DNA from: Carposina sasakii
Taxonomy: Eukaryota > Arthropoda > Insecta > Lepidoptera > Carposinidae
Length of the DNA: 64,000 nt
Direction: 5' to 3'
NCBI GenBank assembly: GCA_014607495.2
Contig: CP053157.1
Location: 7,068,001 to 7,132,000 of the forward strand
Shown in pieces: positions 23,981 to 35,800 of the stretch. The position numbers and the translations under genes are program-made. Below the pieces are notes generated by a model that was given only the letters and a program-made list of their open reading frames with translations, did not search any database and was not told where the DNA came from. Position 1 is the first letter of the stretch, and each line of letters begins with the position of its first letter.

Positions 23981-24783
23981 GTTTATCCCGAAGGAAAGGC
24001 AAGGGGAACTAAGCCCATACAGCCATTGTCTTTAGTAAATGATTTCTGAATTTATGATGGATGATGTTGATGATGATGAATGGAAACGTCGGGAAAATCC
24101 TCAAGAATGGGTGTAAAGATCAAAAAGAATTGCAGAAACAACTAACATGAGCCCAGGAAGAGATCGTATTCCGACTAAAGTTTTACTTAGCTTACCTGCA
24201 CATAAAACCATGCACACGCACTAGATTCACTTAACAAGTAAACAAAATATAACTTATCTACCAGAAAACATCACTTTACGTACACATGCAAGCCATCTAC
24301 AAATAAATTTTGATTTTCACAAGAAAATTACATCCGTTCCCTTCCAGCTTTTCCCGCCGAAACCTAATCTTTTTGCTTTTTTTTTGTTTAGTTTATCCCG
24401 AAGGAAAGGCAAGGGGAACTAAGCCCATACAGCCATTGTCTTTAGAAAAATGATTTCTGAATGTAATGATGGATGATAATGATGATTATGAATGGAAACG
24501 TCGGGAAAACCCTCAAAAACAAGTGTGAAGTTAGTCAAAATGAAAAATAATTGCAGAAACAACTTACATGGGCCCATGAAGAGATCGTATTCCGGCTAAA
24601 GTTTTACTCAGCTTACCTGCGTATAAAACCATGCACACGCACTAGATTCACATCACAAGTAATCAAAATATAACTTATTTACCAGAAAACATCACTTTAC
24701 GGACACATACAAGCCATTTACAAATAATTTTTGATTTTCACAAGAAAATTACACCTGCACCCTTCCAGCTTTTCCCGCCCAAT
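23981..24783. repeat. 410-bp tandem duplication
   Basis: Unit 1 is 23981-24361 and unit 2 is 24391-24783. Both run from GTTTATCCCGAAGGAAAGGC to CTTCCAGCTTTTCCCGCC, with scattered differences. A 40-bp relative of the unit start is at about 39466-39507, so the unit itself derives from a dispersed repeat. The hAT element at 24788 follows immediately after unit 2. Confidence 0.85.
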
Positions 24784-24787
24784 GGCG

Positions 24788-25388
24788 TAGGGTTGGTAAA
24801 AAAATATCGATATATCAAAATATCGATATATTTTCAGAAAAATATCGATATAAATTAGCGATATTTTTTCATGCGATATATCAATTTTCAGATATCAAAA
24901 TCGATATATTTTTAAAGCTCTGCTGTCTGGCGTCTGCTCATGCGTCACATCATGTTTTTGACCAATCCGATTTCTTAAATTTAGAAAATATGCAGTAGGC
25001 TGTATGGGTTTAGTTTCTTTGCTTCAAATACAAACAAAAATTAAAAAATTACACTCTATGACTTGTTTGTCTATGACAATGACATTGCTTGTTGGTTTGG
25101 TTGGTATCACTGCACTGGACTGACTGCATTTTAGTTTAGAGTGTTGGTACGAACGTTGTTTTGTTGTGTTGTCACGAGTAAACTAAGCGTAGCTTATTGT
25201 TATTTTTTTGTGTGAATTGTATTTATGTTAAATGTCATGTCTGCTGTATGGAAGTTAGCGATAATTTTGGCAATTTTTATAAATAATTGCAAATTGGGCA
25301 AAAAATATCGATATATCGAAATATCGATATTTTTGAAAAATATCAATACGATAAATATCGATATTTTTTTTCCATTTGCCCATCACTA
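24788..25388. mobile_element. hAT-like element rich in TATCGATA boxes, 601 bp
   Basis: A perfect 8-bp duplication CAATGGCG flanks it (24780-24787 and 25389-25396). Ends are TAGGGTTGGTAAAA and TTTGCCCATCACTA, imperfect inverted repeats. Six exact TATCGATA boxes sit near the ends: 24805, 24821 and 24843 on the left, and 25306, 25322 and 25356 on the right. The interior has a 69-codon open frame with no recognisable domain. Non-autonomous. Confidence 0.85.
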
Positions 25389-26289
25389 CAATGGCGACCG
25401 AGAAAACAGCTGCTCACTTTATAAAACATTCTGAATGAATGGCAAAGGAATTTTTTAATCACACGTCCTACTGCTGATGTTTGACTTACTAATTGTTTGA
25501 AAGACCATTGCTACTTCTTAGTAAATAATAAAAAAAAGTGTTTCGTGCTAAATAATAAAAATATACTTGGCGTAAAAAGCTAAAGAGATATAAATGGAAT
25601 ACAATATAAATTATTTTACCACAGAATTGGCTGTATGGTAGTTCGTTTCTGCCAACCTAATATTTATCGTAGTTCGTTTGCTGGCTGATCGTTTTGCGAA
25701 CTTTACGTAATACGAAAAAATGTCAAATGTATGAGGCAAACACGATTTTATAGCTTTGTTTCTGCTTGATTGCTTTGGCTCTGCTATTGCTCTTAGCTAA
25801 TACGAATCTGACATTTAAATGCGAAAATTGTGCAAAATTTCCGCCTTTCTTCAATGAAGTTGCAGGTTCTGAGTGACATCCATCGGGTGAGTTCCCGGTG
25901 TATTTATGGTGTTCTCTTGGATTAATATAGTACCTCCAATGGTGAGATCGCAGTCTTGACATAAGCCTAAGAAATTCTAGCCATTATTGCTCCGAACTGC
26001 CAGCCCGTGTCTTCCCATGTGTCTTTGAAAACGGATGGAGCAATTGTAATAAAATTTTGTATGCAGTTAGCTGACACCCTGGATTAACACATTGCTGTTT
26101 TTTCTCTGCAGTCCACGTGGACGGAGTCGCGGGCAACAGTTATTTGTACACAAATAACTTTAAAAATGTGTTGTTTTTTTCTTTGGCTTCCTATGATTTG
26201 ACCTAAATAAACTAATGTCCCGTTTTGAGTCAAAAAATAAATGGTTACGTAATGTATTATGCGACCAAACGTATAATTCCAGATCATCA

Positions 26290-26890
26290 TTTTTCATCAT
26301 TTACAGCCCTGAGAAGTCCACTGTTGGACATAGGCCTCCCCCAACAACCTCCACTCCGACCGGTCGGAAGCAGACTGCATCCAACCGACGCCCGCGACCT
26401 TGGCCAGATCATCCGTCCACCTCGCGGGTGGCCTTCCCACTCTAGAACTTTCCGACTCCATCGGCCATCAGTTCTTCGAGCTATGTACCCTGCCCATTGC
26501 CACTTCAGCTTGCTGCACCGTTGAGCTATGTCGGTGATCTTTGTACGTCTGCGGATCTCCTCATTTCTGATTCGATCACGCAGAGAGATCCCAAGCATAG
26601 CTCTCTCCATCGCTCGCTGTGCGATCCTGAGCTTTTTTATGAGGCACATAGTTAGAGACCACGTCTCGGCACCGTAGGTCATCACCGGCAGCACGCACTG
26701 GTTGAATACCTTCGTCTTTAAGGACTGGGGTATCTTGGACACAAATAAGCTTCGTAGTTTCCCGAACGCTGCCCAGCCGAGTTGGATTCGCCGAGTTACC
26801 TCCTTCTCAAAGTTGGACTTACCTAGTTTGACCGTCTGTCCCAGGTAAACATACTCGTCAACAACTTCAAGCATCGAGCTCTCAACCAGT
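26290..26890 (-). mobile_element. RTE-clade LINE, 5'-truncated 3' end
   Basis: The minus-strand frame 26874-26287 encodes the end of a non-LTR reverse transcriptase: EYVYLGQTV, VLPVMTYGAETWSLT, RTKITDIAQR and KLKWQWAGYIARR, which are RTE-clade hallmarks. After LEWEG the frame shifts, and the usual GRPPARWTDDLAKVAG tail continues in another frame. The element ends in the common GACATAGGCCTCCCCCAAC tail. Relatives: 40005-40285 (plus) and 48762-49035 (minus). Dead copy. Confidence 0.85.
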
Positions 26891-27764
26891 ACACATTTCC
26901 AGATACCAAACTGTATTCCCGCGATTTATTTGCTGGCAGCCCTGCTGGCGTTTTAGTAAATATACCTTACAGATTTTATTCACACTGACAATTTAACAGC
27001 AAATTTGTATTATCGCAATATGAATAAAAATATGTCGTAAATAAAACATTAGGTATGTTAATAATTTTGAAGTTATCCCCGTTAAAGTAGTAATGTACTA
27101 TCATTGTTTAATATTATGTGCCGAGACAAATTGTCTGGGAGGAGAAGTCAATGTGGAATCTTGGTGGGTATTGTTGCACGTAAGATCTAGCAAGTCAAAG
27201 TTACAGCTAGCAGAACTGGCGAGCAGCACCGTGTGTAATTTTACACGAACCATTTAGAGCCACTTTTGACACCCTCATAATTCAAAAACTGTTTCACGTA
27301 AACTCGTCAAATTTGGCTCACATATTGAGGCTTGCAAAATTGATATCTGCTCCAAATTTTATAAACACTTCTCCAGCGGTTAGTTAGATATTAACGTCCA
27401 AAAATCGTCAATTTTATCACTGACTGATCTATAGATCTAAACTCTAACCCAGTTCCAGATGACCTAGAAAGTTCAAATTTGGCATACAGATAGGTAATTA
27501 CTTGAATACAAAGGGAAAAACTTGAAACTGGTATATTTTCATCATTTTATTATAATTTTTCACTTAAGGTGACTCCGTGCTCAATAATAATTCCAAAACG
27601 CATGTACCTACTGAGTTTATTCATTAAAGTTTCGAGAAAGTTTTACGCAATTTGCGAGTCCCACGGATTTCTTGAAATCTACATAGATCGCAAACAATGT
27701 TTCAAAGCTTCAACGTAACAGTAATTCCAAATTCAATTCAATTCAATTCTTTATTTGTAGTACC

Positions 27765-28064
27765 ATGACTAGAAATAATATGTTTAGCCAAACTCCACAC
27801 AAATTGGCTAGTAAAAATATTACAGTTATTACAGCAGTGTCAGAAAAAAATATAAAATATTCCTTCGAAAATGTAACTTTGCAGGATTGGAAGAAAATGA
27901 CTGACCATGTCATACATATTGAAAGTAAATATAAAGAACGTGACAGAATAACAGAAGAAAATTTAGAAAGTTTTATCATCAATGTTGGAAACAGCGATAC
28001 TAGTGACAGTGATGAATCTTTTCACATGGAAGTGTTAGAATCTGATTTTGACTATAGCAAATAA
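27765..28064 (+). pseudogene. C-terminal fragment of a DDE-type transposase
   Basis: An intact 99-codon frame contains DWKKMTDHVIHIESKY, followed by FIINVGNSDTSDSDES and an acidic end. This spacing (helix with paired His/Glu, then an IxN/GxS segment and acidic Ser/Asp tail) resembles the C-termini of pogo/Tigger-like DDE transposases. No DDE core lies upstream. It could be a processed remnant or a short host gene; the former seems likelier. Confidence 0.4.
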
Positions 28065-28361
28065 AACAAAGTTATTACGAAATATTGCAGTTTTTTTCCT
28101 CTGTTTATGATAATTACTGTTTCTACGGTGGTATTTACCCAAATAAAAGTAGTTTACATACCTATACCCCATCCATTTTAATTTTAATTAATTACCTTTA
28201 TTTAAAATTATTATTAATTTTAATTTATTACCAAGTATCAAGTAGGTTATTCCAATTTTCTCGAAATAATAATAGTGTTGTCATACTTGTTTTATTTAAA
28301 ATTGCCGCCATTTTTGAGGTTCAAATTTCGTTAGCCAGACTCTAACATAGCTGCATACACT

Positions 28362-28774
28362 TAGGGTTACCAGATGAAAAAATCAAAAGACCCGGAGAAA
28401 AGGCCTGATTTCCATGGAAAAGTCCTGAGATTTTATACAGCTTATAAATTTTCTTTCAAAAACGTATTATTATCGTTTTATAAACTTCAAATCCAGCTCA
28501 CGCGTTGCAACTTGCACATCGCACTCGAAGCGGGCGGGGCGGAGTTGTTACCAAAAGATTAAGTATTTTTAGTTTGTTTCCCTTGGATAAATAAGTATAG
28601 ACTTTAACTGTTCAGTTGTTACCAAAAGAAGATTATAGTTAGTTGGTTTAACTTTTGATTAGACATCTTTAAAAATCCTGAGATATCACGAGATTTGCAA
28701 GATCCGGCCGCAATCCTGAGAAAAATCTAAAAATCCTGAAATCTCAGGACATATCCTGAGATATGGTAACCCTA
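28362..28774. mobile_element. hAT-type MITE related to 19433 element
   Basis: Ends TTAGGGTTACCAGATG and ATATGGTAACCCTA, flanked by 8-mers that differ at one base (around ATACACTT and CTACACTT). The interior has repeated CCTGAGA/CTGAGAT units on both sides, as in 19433-19801. Confidence 0.7.
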
Positions 28775-28799
28775 CTACACTTGAAGTCAAAGCTACTTA

Positions 28800-29012
28800 A
28801 GGTAGGGACAAACTGAGCCCACGTACGCAATGTATACTACGCATTATGACATCTAGACTACGAATTTTATATGAAAATATATGACTTAGAAACACACTTG
28901 TTGTACGCAACGTTGCGTATGATAAGTGTGTTTCCAAGCATATAAATTTCGTAGTCCAGATGTCATAATGCGTAGCATACGTTGCGTACGTGGGCTCAGT
29001 TTGTCCCTACCT
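28800..29012. repeat. palindromic MITE, PIF/Harbinger-like
   Basis: Nearly the whole 213 bp is an inverted repeat: arms starting AGGTAGGGACAAACTGAGCC pair over roughly 100 bp. TTA flanks both sides (28797-28799, 29013-29015), as expected for PIF/Harbinger-type insertion. Confidence 0.85.
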
Positions 29013-29875
29013 TTATAAGTAAAGTTATACGCCTAATCCGAAAGTTTCTATTCAGTATTTGCCTGACTGTCACCTAAATTCCCAAGGAAGCTAAGATAAA
29101 TATTAAATACCTTACCTTACCCATGAACGTTTACCTGAATCAAGCTGTATGTGTATGATATAGTTCCTTTACCGCTCTGCTCCAGGCTTAAATTATAATA
29201 ACAAAAATATAATCAATCTATGGGTAATTCCCCGATTTCAGGGTTCTTTTCCAAGAATTTATACTAACTCTTAGACTAGACATTATACATAGTTACATTA
29301 CCTTACCAGTACCTATATCAAATCTATGAGGTCTAGGTTACAGATTTGATTTTGCTAGAAATAATGGGATGCAAAACGATATCTATTCATACTAAATGTT
29401 GCTGATCACGTCCATGATCAGCAATTCAGTAACGCCCAAAAGGTATAATACTGAACCCTCAATTATTTCATAATCGTCCTTGACCATATTTTGACAGGAA
29501 ATCCTTGCGTCATGTCATGTGTCAAACAAAACCTCACGACTATACAAAGAATTCGCTTTTGTCTCCTTCTTGAAATAATATAATCCAAAATGTGTGAGTG
29601 AAAGATACGATACGATACAACATCCTTTTGTGCTTCGCTTTTTCATTTGACACGCATTAAGGTGTATATGTAATAAAAACTCAGATGAATGATATCGTAG
29701 AAAGAGTATAGTAAAATCACGGTCAAAGAATGTTATAATAAAACCTCAGAATAAAACAGTAATAAAAATCATAGAAATGTATACAGGAGATACCAAAATT
29801 AAAATTGTACATTACATATCGTAGACAGTTAATTTATTGTGTTTGTGTCGCTACCAGTGACGTGAGTCGTTACAT

Positions 29876-32800
29876 ATGGAAGAAATAGAACACGAACTAC
29901 TAGAAAACCAATGGAATTTGTTAGACCAAGGCGAAGAGATGCCACCAACGAATACAAATAACCGTGAAATCGAAGAGATGTTCGAGACCACTCAAACGTC
30001 CCCAACACCCGCGGAACTGCAGCAGGAATTCTATGAAAACCTTGATTCTGATTCTGATTGGGTAAAGTAAGTACTCAATTAAATTAAGTTCAAATCTCAC
30101 TCGGGTGAAGAATTTTTTCATTTTCAAACTATATTTTATATATCAATTAAATTTACTTTATTGAACTTATACTAAAGAGAAATAAGTACAAGTAAAATGA
30201 GTAAGTCCTTTCTCGTGGTATTATTTGGCAGGTAAAAGTACCATAATTAAGTATTTTGACTTGTTTTTTACTTTTGCTACAGAAGTAGTGTGGAATAAAT
30301 TTACCTAAGTCCTATCCATCGTTAGGTAGCTACTTCAGACACTTTCTTGTATGATTTAATGTTATGCAATTTCAACATTTATATACACCTAGGAGCACCA
30401 ATACTTAAATGGTACATGTGTATTCAATATTGTCGATTCCAGCAGTCACATTTAAACCTAAATGTAAATTTAGTCCTACCTGTCCTTTTCTCTCTTAGCC
30501 ATTAATGTTATGAAAAAAAAGAGAGATAGACCTGACCATAGATAACAGAAACACAGGAGATGGGCCGCTAAGCGCACTTAGTTTGAGTTCTGATGTAAGC
30601 GGCTATAAGCCACACTTACATTGACATCTAAATAATAACACAAATTACACCCACATTGATAAATCTCTGACACTCACACATTTAAGGCGGTACTCTCATT
30701 GGCGCGCACACATTGCTATCTACTGTGTAAGTACGCGCCTCAGTATAGCAAATACATTCAACAAATTTCACACGTACGCTAGTGATTGACTGTCGATAAA
30801 TTTGTTATCGAGCACTTGCGTTGTTGCACATCGCGAACAATTTAGGCTTTAGTAGCTGGTCACAATACAATTTTAAACATGTTTTTACTTAGCTTCATCT
30901 TAAAATTCAACCTACTTTTTCTACTTCTCGTTGTCCGATTGAGCTTAGATTTTGAGTTGCATCACAGTCACAAAAGTATGAGGTCACAAATAAAAGGTTA
31001 TTTTTCTTGAAGGGATAAAGAATAAAGTAAATTCGTAGCGGAGTCTTTAATAAATTAGTACGGTATGTAAATGTTCGATGGAAATAAAAAACTATAATAA
31101 TATGCTTATTGGTAGTCATTTATTATCTACATTTAACAAAATATTCTGAAATATTTAAGACTCGATAACACAAAGTAGGTAAGTAACTACTTTATAGTAA
31201 CTATTTTACAGTTAAATAATATTTTTTTATATTATAATTGAAAAAAATATTTATTAATAAGAAACACAAAAATAAAGAAAGTTGACTTTGCACACATCTA
31301 CATTAATTTAGGTACTTTGTTACACTAATAATAATAAGTAATTCACCATTGTTTTACATAAACATAATATTTTTTAAACTCTCAAAATTATCTACTTAAC
31401 ATTAGTTATTACTCGTAGGTACTATTCGCGGCAACGTGACGTATCGACAACAAGAAATGACAGGTACAACTCTATGTCAAAGCGCTTAGCAGCGGCCGTG
31501 CGCGGGAGCGGCCGATTCAATATGCGCAATTATCATCACTCGGTCAAACTGATTTCAACACCAGGCACGCTACACTTAGCGAGCAATGTATTAGGTTCAA
31601 TCGTTAGGTTACATATGTCACTCAGTGAAAATTATTTTAACGAAATAAAATGAAATTTGGGTATAAATGCTAGAAAACAAAATTGTTATTGTACTTACCT
31701 ATGAAAAGTGACCCCTTCAAGTTTATGGTCACTTCGATTCTTGCACACAACCACTGAACAAGCAGGCATTATAAAAAAACACTCCCGTGTGACGCGTTAG
31801 GCAATCAAGTCCCGACTGATTGCGTTTTCGCGATGTTTGTCTATTTTGTTCATAGTTCAATTACACCGCCCACGCCCCCACGGCCACTCTATAGATCTCT
31901 GTGGACCTGACTAAGATTTTTGGGTTTAGGTTTAAGTGTCACTGCCGGAATTGACCCTAATACCTAGGTAAATAATTTTATAGTTTTGTTAAGTTAATTT
32001 TATTGTTTTTACACTTAAGTATTTTGTTTTAGATATGAATATGAAAAAAGAAAGTTTTTGTTACAAAATGTAGCCTATGCCTTGTTTGGAGCTCCATCAT
32101 GTGAGGGTGATTTGACAGAGTTGATTGATGTGCAGAATCCGCTACTTGGAGGCTATACAAATAGGCAAATGGAACAAGTAAACAAAGTTTACAAGAAGAT
32201 ATGTGAACAAAGTGAGTACAAGCACAACTACAGGTGCATAATATTTGCCAGTTTCTCACATATAATTAATTGATATGTTCAATATTACATATTTATAACT
32301 AGTGGACGCCTGCGACTTCGTCTGCATGGACTGCAGAAAAATCAAAATGTTGAAATAATAGTGAAAGTTGTTTCTTTTTACCTACCTAATTTGGTGTCAA
32401 AAGATAATCACTAATTTTGAAAAGACCTTATATGTATTATCACTTTAAGATTACTCTTACAAATGCAGATAGCACCATCAAGGAGAGGCAAAAAGGAGAT
32501 GGTCTCACATTATTAATATAAAGCAGTGTCGCCATCTCACCAGTGCTGTTAGTACTATGATGTAAATTTTAACCTGTGATTGGTTCATACTTCATACTAT
32601 GTATGCTGCTGTGTAGATTGCAGCCTCCTTATTAGGTACCTAGCCAGCAAAAGCAAAGCGATAGCGAAAATTTTACAAAATATGCATGTTGCTTGTCAAA
32701 TTCCTATTACATAAAAAGTATTTAAATTTTTTATCATATTGTACAATTTTCCCTATAAGCATTTGCTTTTGCAAGATATATCAGCTTGCAGGTCTACTAT

Positions 32801-35800
32801 TGCATCTCCTGTTTGTGCCCCCTGTGTGTGTGTGGATTTTTGCACCTATTTGTAATATCAATATGGTGACTTATCTCTGCCTGTTATCTTAAGGATGTTT
32901 TAATAGGATATGATAAGCTGTGATTGGACACTTCAAGGTAGATCCTGGTATTTGTATTTGGGCTAAATGATAACAAACCCAATCTAACTTAAATATATGA
33001 TAATAAACCTTTTATTTCCTCAATAAAGTATTACATTTTTACATCTTTAACTATATTTTTAAGGACCTCTTTATAGAGTAAATGCCTCCTCCATCATCTT
33101 CCATAGTGCTCTGTTCTTTGCTTTATCAGTTCAATTTTTCCCAGCCACTTTTATAATTTCGTCAAGCCATCTCTCTGCCGGACTACCAATTCCATTCCAT
33201 AGGGTTATTTTTTGGCCCACCTTTCCTCGTTCATGCATATGATGTCCGCATCCATTTCAGCCTCCTTGAGTGTTCTAGGTCATCAATTAATTTTGTTGTT
33301 CTCCTCAGGGGTAACTTAAATATGGATTGATAAATGATAATGCCTCTGGAAATTTTAAAGGATGACCTATGATAAAATATGCTTAATTAAATGGGTACTT
33401 AAATGGAATTGGCTCCTTTATCTGCCCTTATCTCATTATTTATGTGGTCAATAATGCCAACTAGCCCCATTGTTGGATTTAATGGATAGTGTTAATGACT
33501 CTTTTTTTTTAAGTTGGTATTATTAGCACCTGAGCTAATGTGCAAATATTTTGAGTATCTAGGTACTCTCTATGTCTTGTGTCGTTGTTGTATCTGTGTG
33601 TAACCTTCAAATTCAAACCAATCAATTATCTATACTTCAATACTAATATTGTAAAGAGGAAAGGTTGGTTTTTTTTTTCAATATTTGTGACGAATTGACT
33701 CAAAACTAGTGGATCAATTTCAAAAATCCTTACACCATTAGAATCCTACTTGAACCTTTTAACATGGGCTAAATACATATTTGGGATAAATATTTTAAAC
33801 GAAAATTTAAAATATTTATTCCCTGATAAATATTTTAAATTTTCGTTTAAAGTAGGGAAATATTTTAAGCAGCGGCCTCTCGAGGTTTATGCGTAAAAAT
33901 ACTGAAGCGAAGGCAGGCCACTATCCTACTAATATTATAAACGCAAAAGTTTTGAGGATGCATGTGTTAAAAGTAATAAGTATGTTTGTTGCTCTTTCAC
34001 GCAAAAACTACCGAATGGATTTTGATGAAACTTCACAATAATATAGCTTACATATCAGAATAATCATAGGCTACAATTCATTGTCCCGGGAAAATATTTT
34101 TATCCCGGATAATTTTGACATTTTGTTTTTTCCGCGATCCACGCTAACGGAGTCTCGGGCCAGCCTTCGCATGTCTTTGGCCAGCATTTGGTACACTGTG
34201 TAGGTACGCTATTTAAAAAAGTGTCTTACCTACTCTATTAAATTACCTTTTTTTTTTCAGGTAAATACTCCCAAAATGACGAGGATATCGTGATGTCTGT
34301 GCTGCTTGTAGTTTGTGCGAAGCCGAAACCGCTGAATTTTTTCCAAATTACGCCTGCGGACTATTGGGTGGACCTGCACAATAGGAGAGATATTGACGTG
34401 TCGACGACTTCCGTTTTTAGAGTGAAGAAGTGTGTGCCGACTACTGATGGCGGTATGTACCTACAGGTTTTAACAAACTATCACGCGTGGCATACGATGG
34501 GTGAGGGTCGTCGTCAGCCTATTGCAGTCCACTGCTGTAAGCAGTGGCGGATTTACAAATTTTCAAGGTATAGGCTGAATAGTTTTTGCCGCCCTTGCCT
34601 CAACAATTGTCATATCATACATTATTTTTACAATGCAACAATTTCGTTGAAATTGCACGTAAAATAATTTTTCGGTATATTTTTGAGCTAATCGAAGCTC
34701 AATCATGTAGGGGCGGGGTAATGTATGCTATATTACTGTTCAAGATTTTTTTAAATTCCAATCGAATTTTCTGAAGCTACTAGTGCATGTGAAACACATA
34801 ATAGTCGATACATAAGATTGAAATCGGTAAAATTATTCACTAAATTTATTCATTATATTCGAATAAAAATCGAAACATTATATACAAACCATCCAGTTCG
34901 TAGCCTCCAACCAGTAGTAAGACTGGCATGTATGGGTTGTTAGTGGGAAGAGGGGCATATTTTTTTCAATTGCGCTCTTTTCACTCATAAGAAGTGTGGG
35001 CAAAGGGCGCAGAGGCGCGAGGCCGATCACTGCTTGAGGGGCGGCGAACTAGCTGTTTTACTCTAGAATATGGAAGTTTGCTACTCTCGGAATGTGCAAT
35101 GACAAGTGAGAGAGAAAAGTCATCGACAAAATTTGTTGCAGACTTCTATCTGTAAGACATCAGAAAACCGTCATAGAAAAATATTCTATGAGGTAAAAAA
35201 AAATAAAAAAATCGTTCCCCAAATTTGCCGCCCCCAAAATCTGCCGCCCTAGGCTCGAGCCTACTCAGCCTGCTGGTAAATCCGTCACTGGCTGTAAGTG
35301 GGCCTCCCCCTGAGCACGACACAAGGCTACTGCCATGGGAGGTTTTTCCGTGAGGGTATATTGGTGATGGATAGCTCCATGATGTTGGTAATTATCTCTC
35401 ATCTACTCCCTTTTCACACGCGAAGTACATAAATAGATAAATAATCGTACTTATACTGCTTGTTTAGCTTACCACATTTCAAGTTCAAGCATAATAATGG
35501 GCAATGGGCTGATGATGATAATGATGATCAATTATATTTCTAAGAAAAGCAGATTAACAAGCAAATAGAAGTAATTCCATGTTCATTATTCACCATGCTT
35601 ACCTGTTACTACTAAAGGTCGACAACATACACTTTAGTTTATACTATGTTATTTACTTATATATTATAGGTTCGCCGCATAGATGTATATTTCGCTCTCA
35701 CCCACGGTATGCTACCCGTGTATCTTATTTATCACCTACTAGTCGACGCCCGAGACTCCGTCCGCGTGGACTACAGAAAAAACAAAATATCGAAATTATC

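Larger units (their letters stand above)
22279..29875. other. intergenic, mostly transposon sequence
   Basis: 22400-22560 keeps a 58-codon open frame in unusually GC-rich sequence just after the secreted-protein gene, function unknown. 22720-23970 is AT-rich, with nothing firm. 23981-25388 and 26290-29012 hold the repeats listed. 26900-27720 and 29013-29860 contain no feature I can name; the latter leads into the DUF4781 gene. Confidence 0.55.

Noticed and set aside
26287..26874. 195-codon minus-strand frame as a host gene
   Set aside because: Its motifs (GAETWSLT, RTKITDIAQR) are those of RTE-clade retrotransposons, and the usual C-terminal tail continues in another frame.
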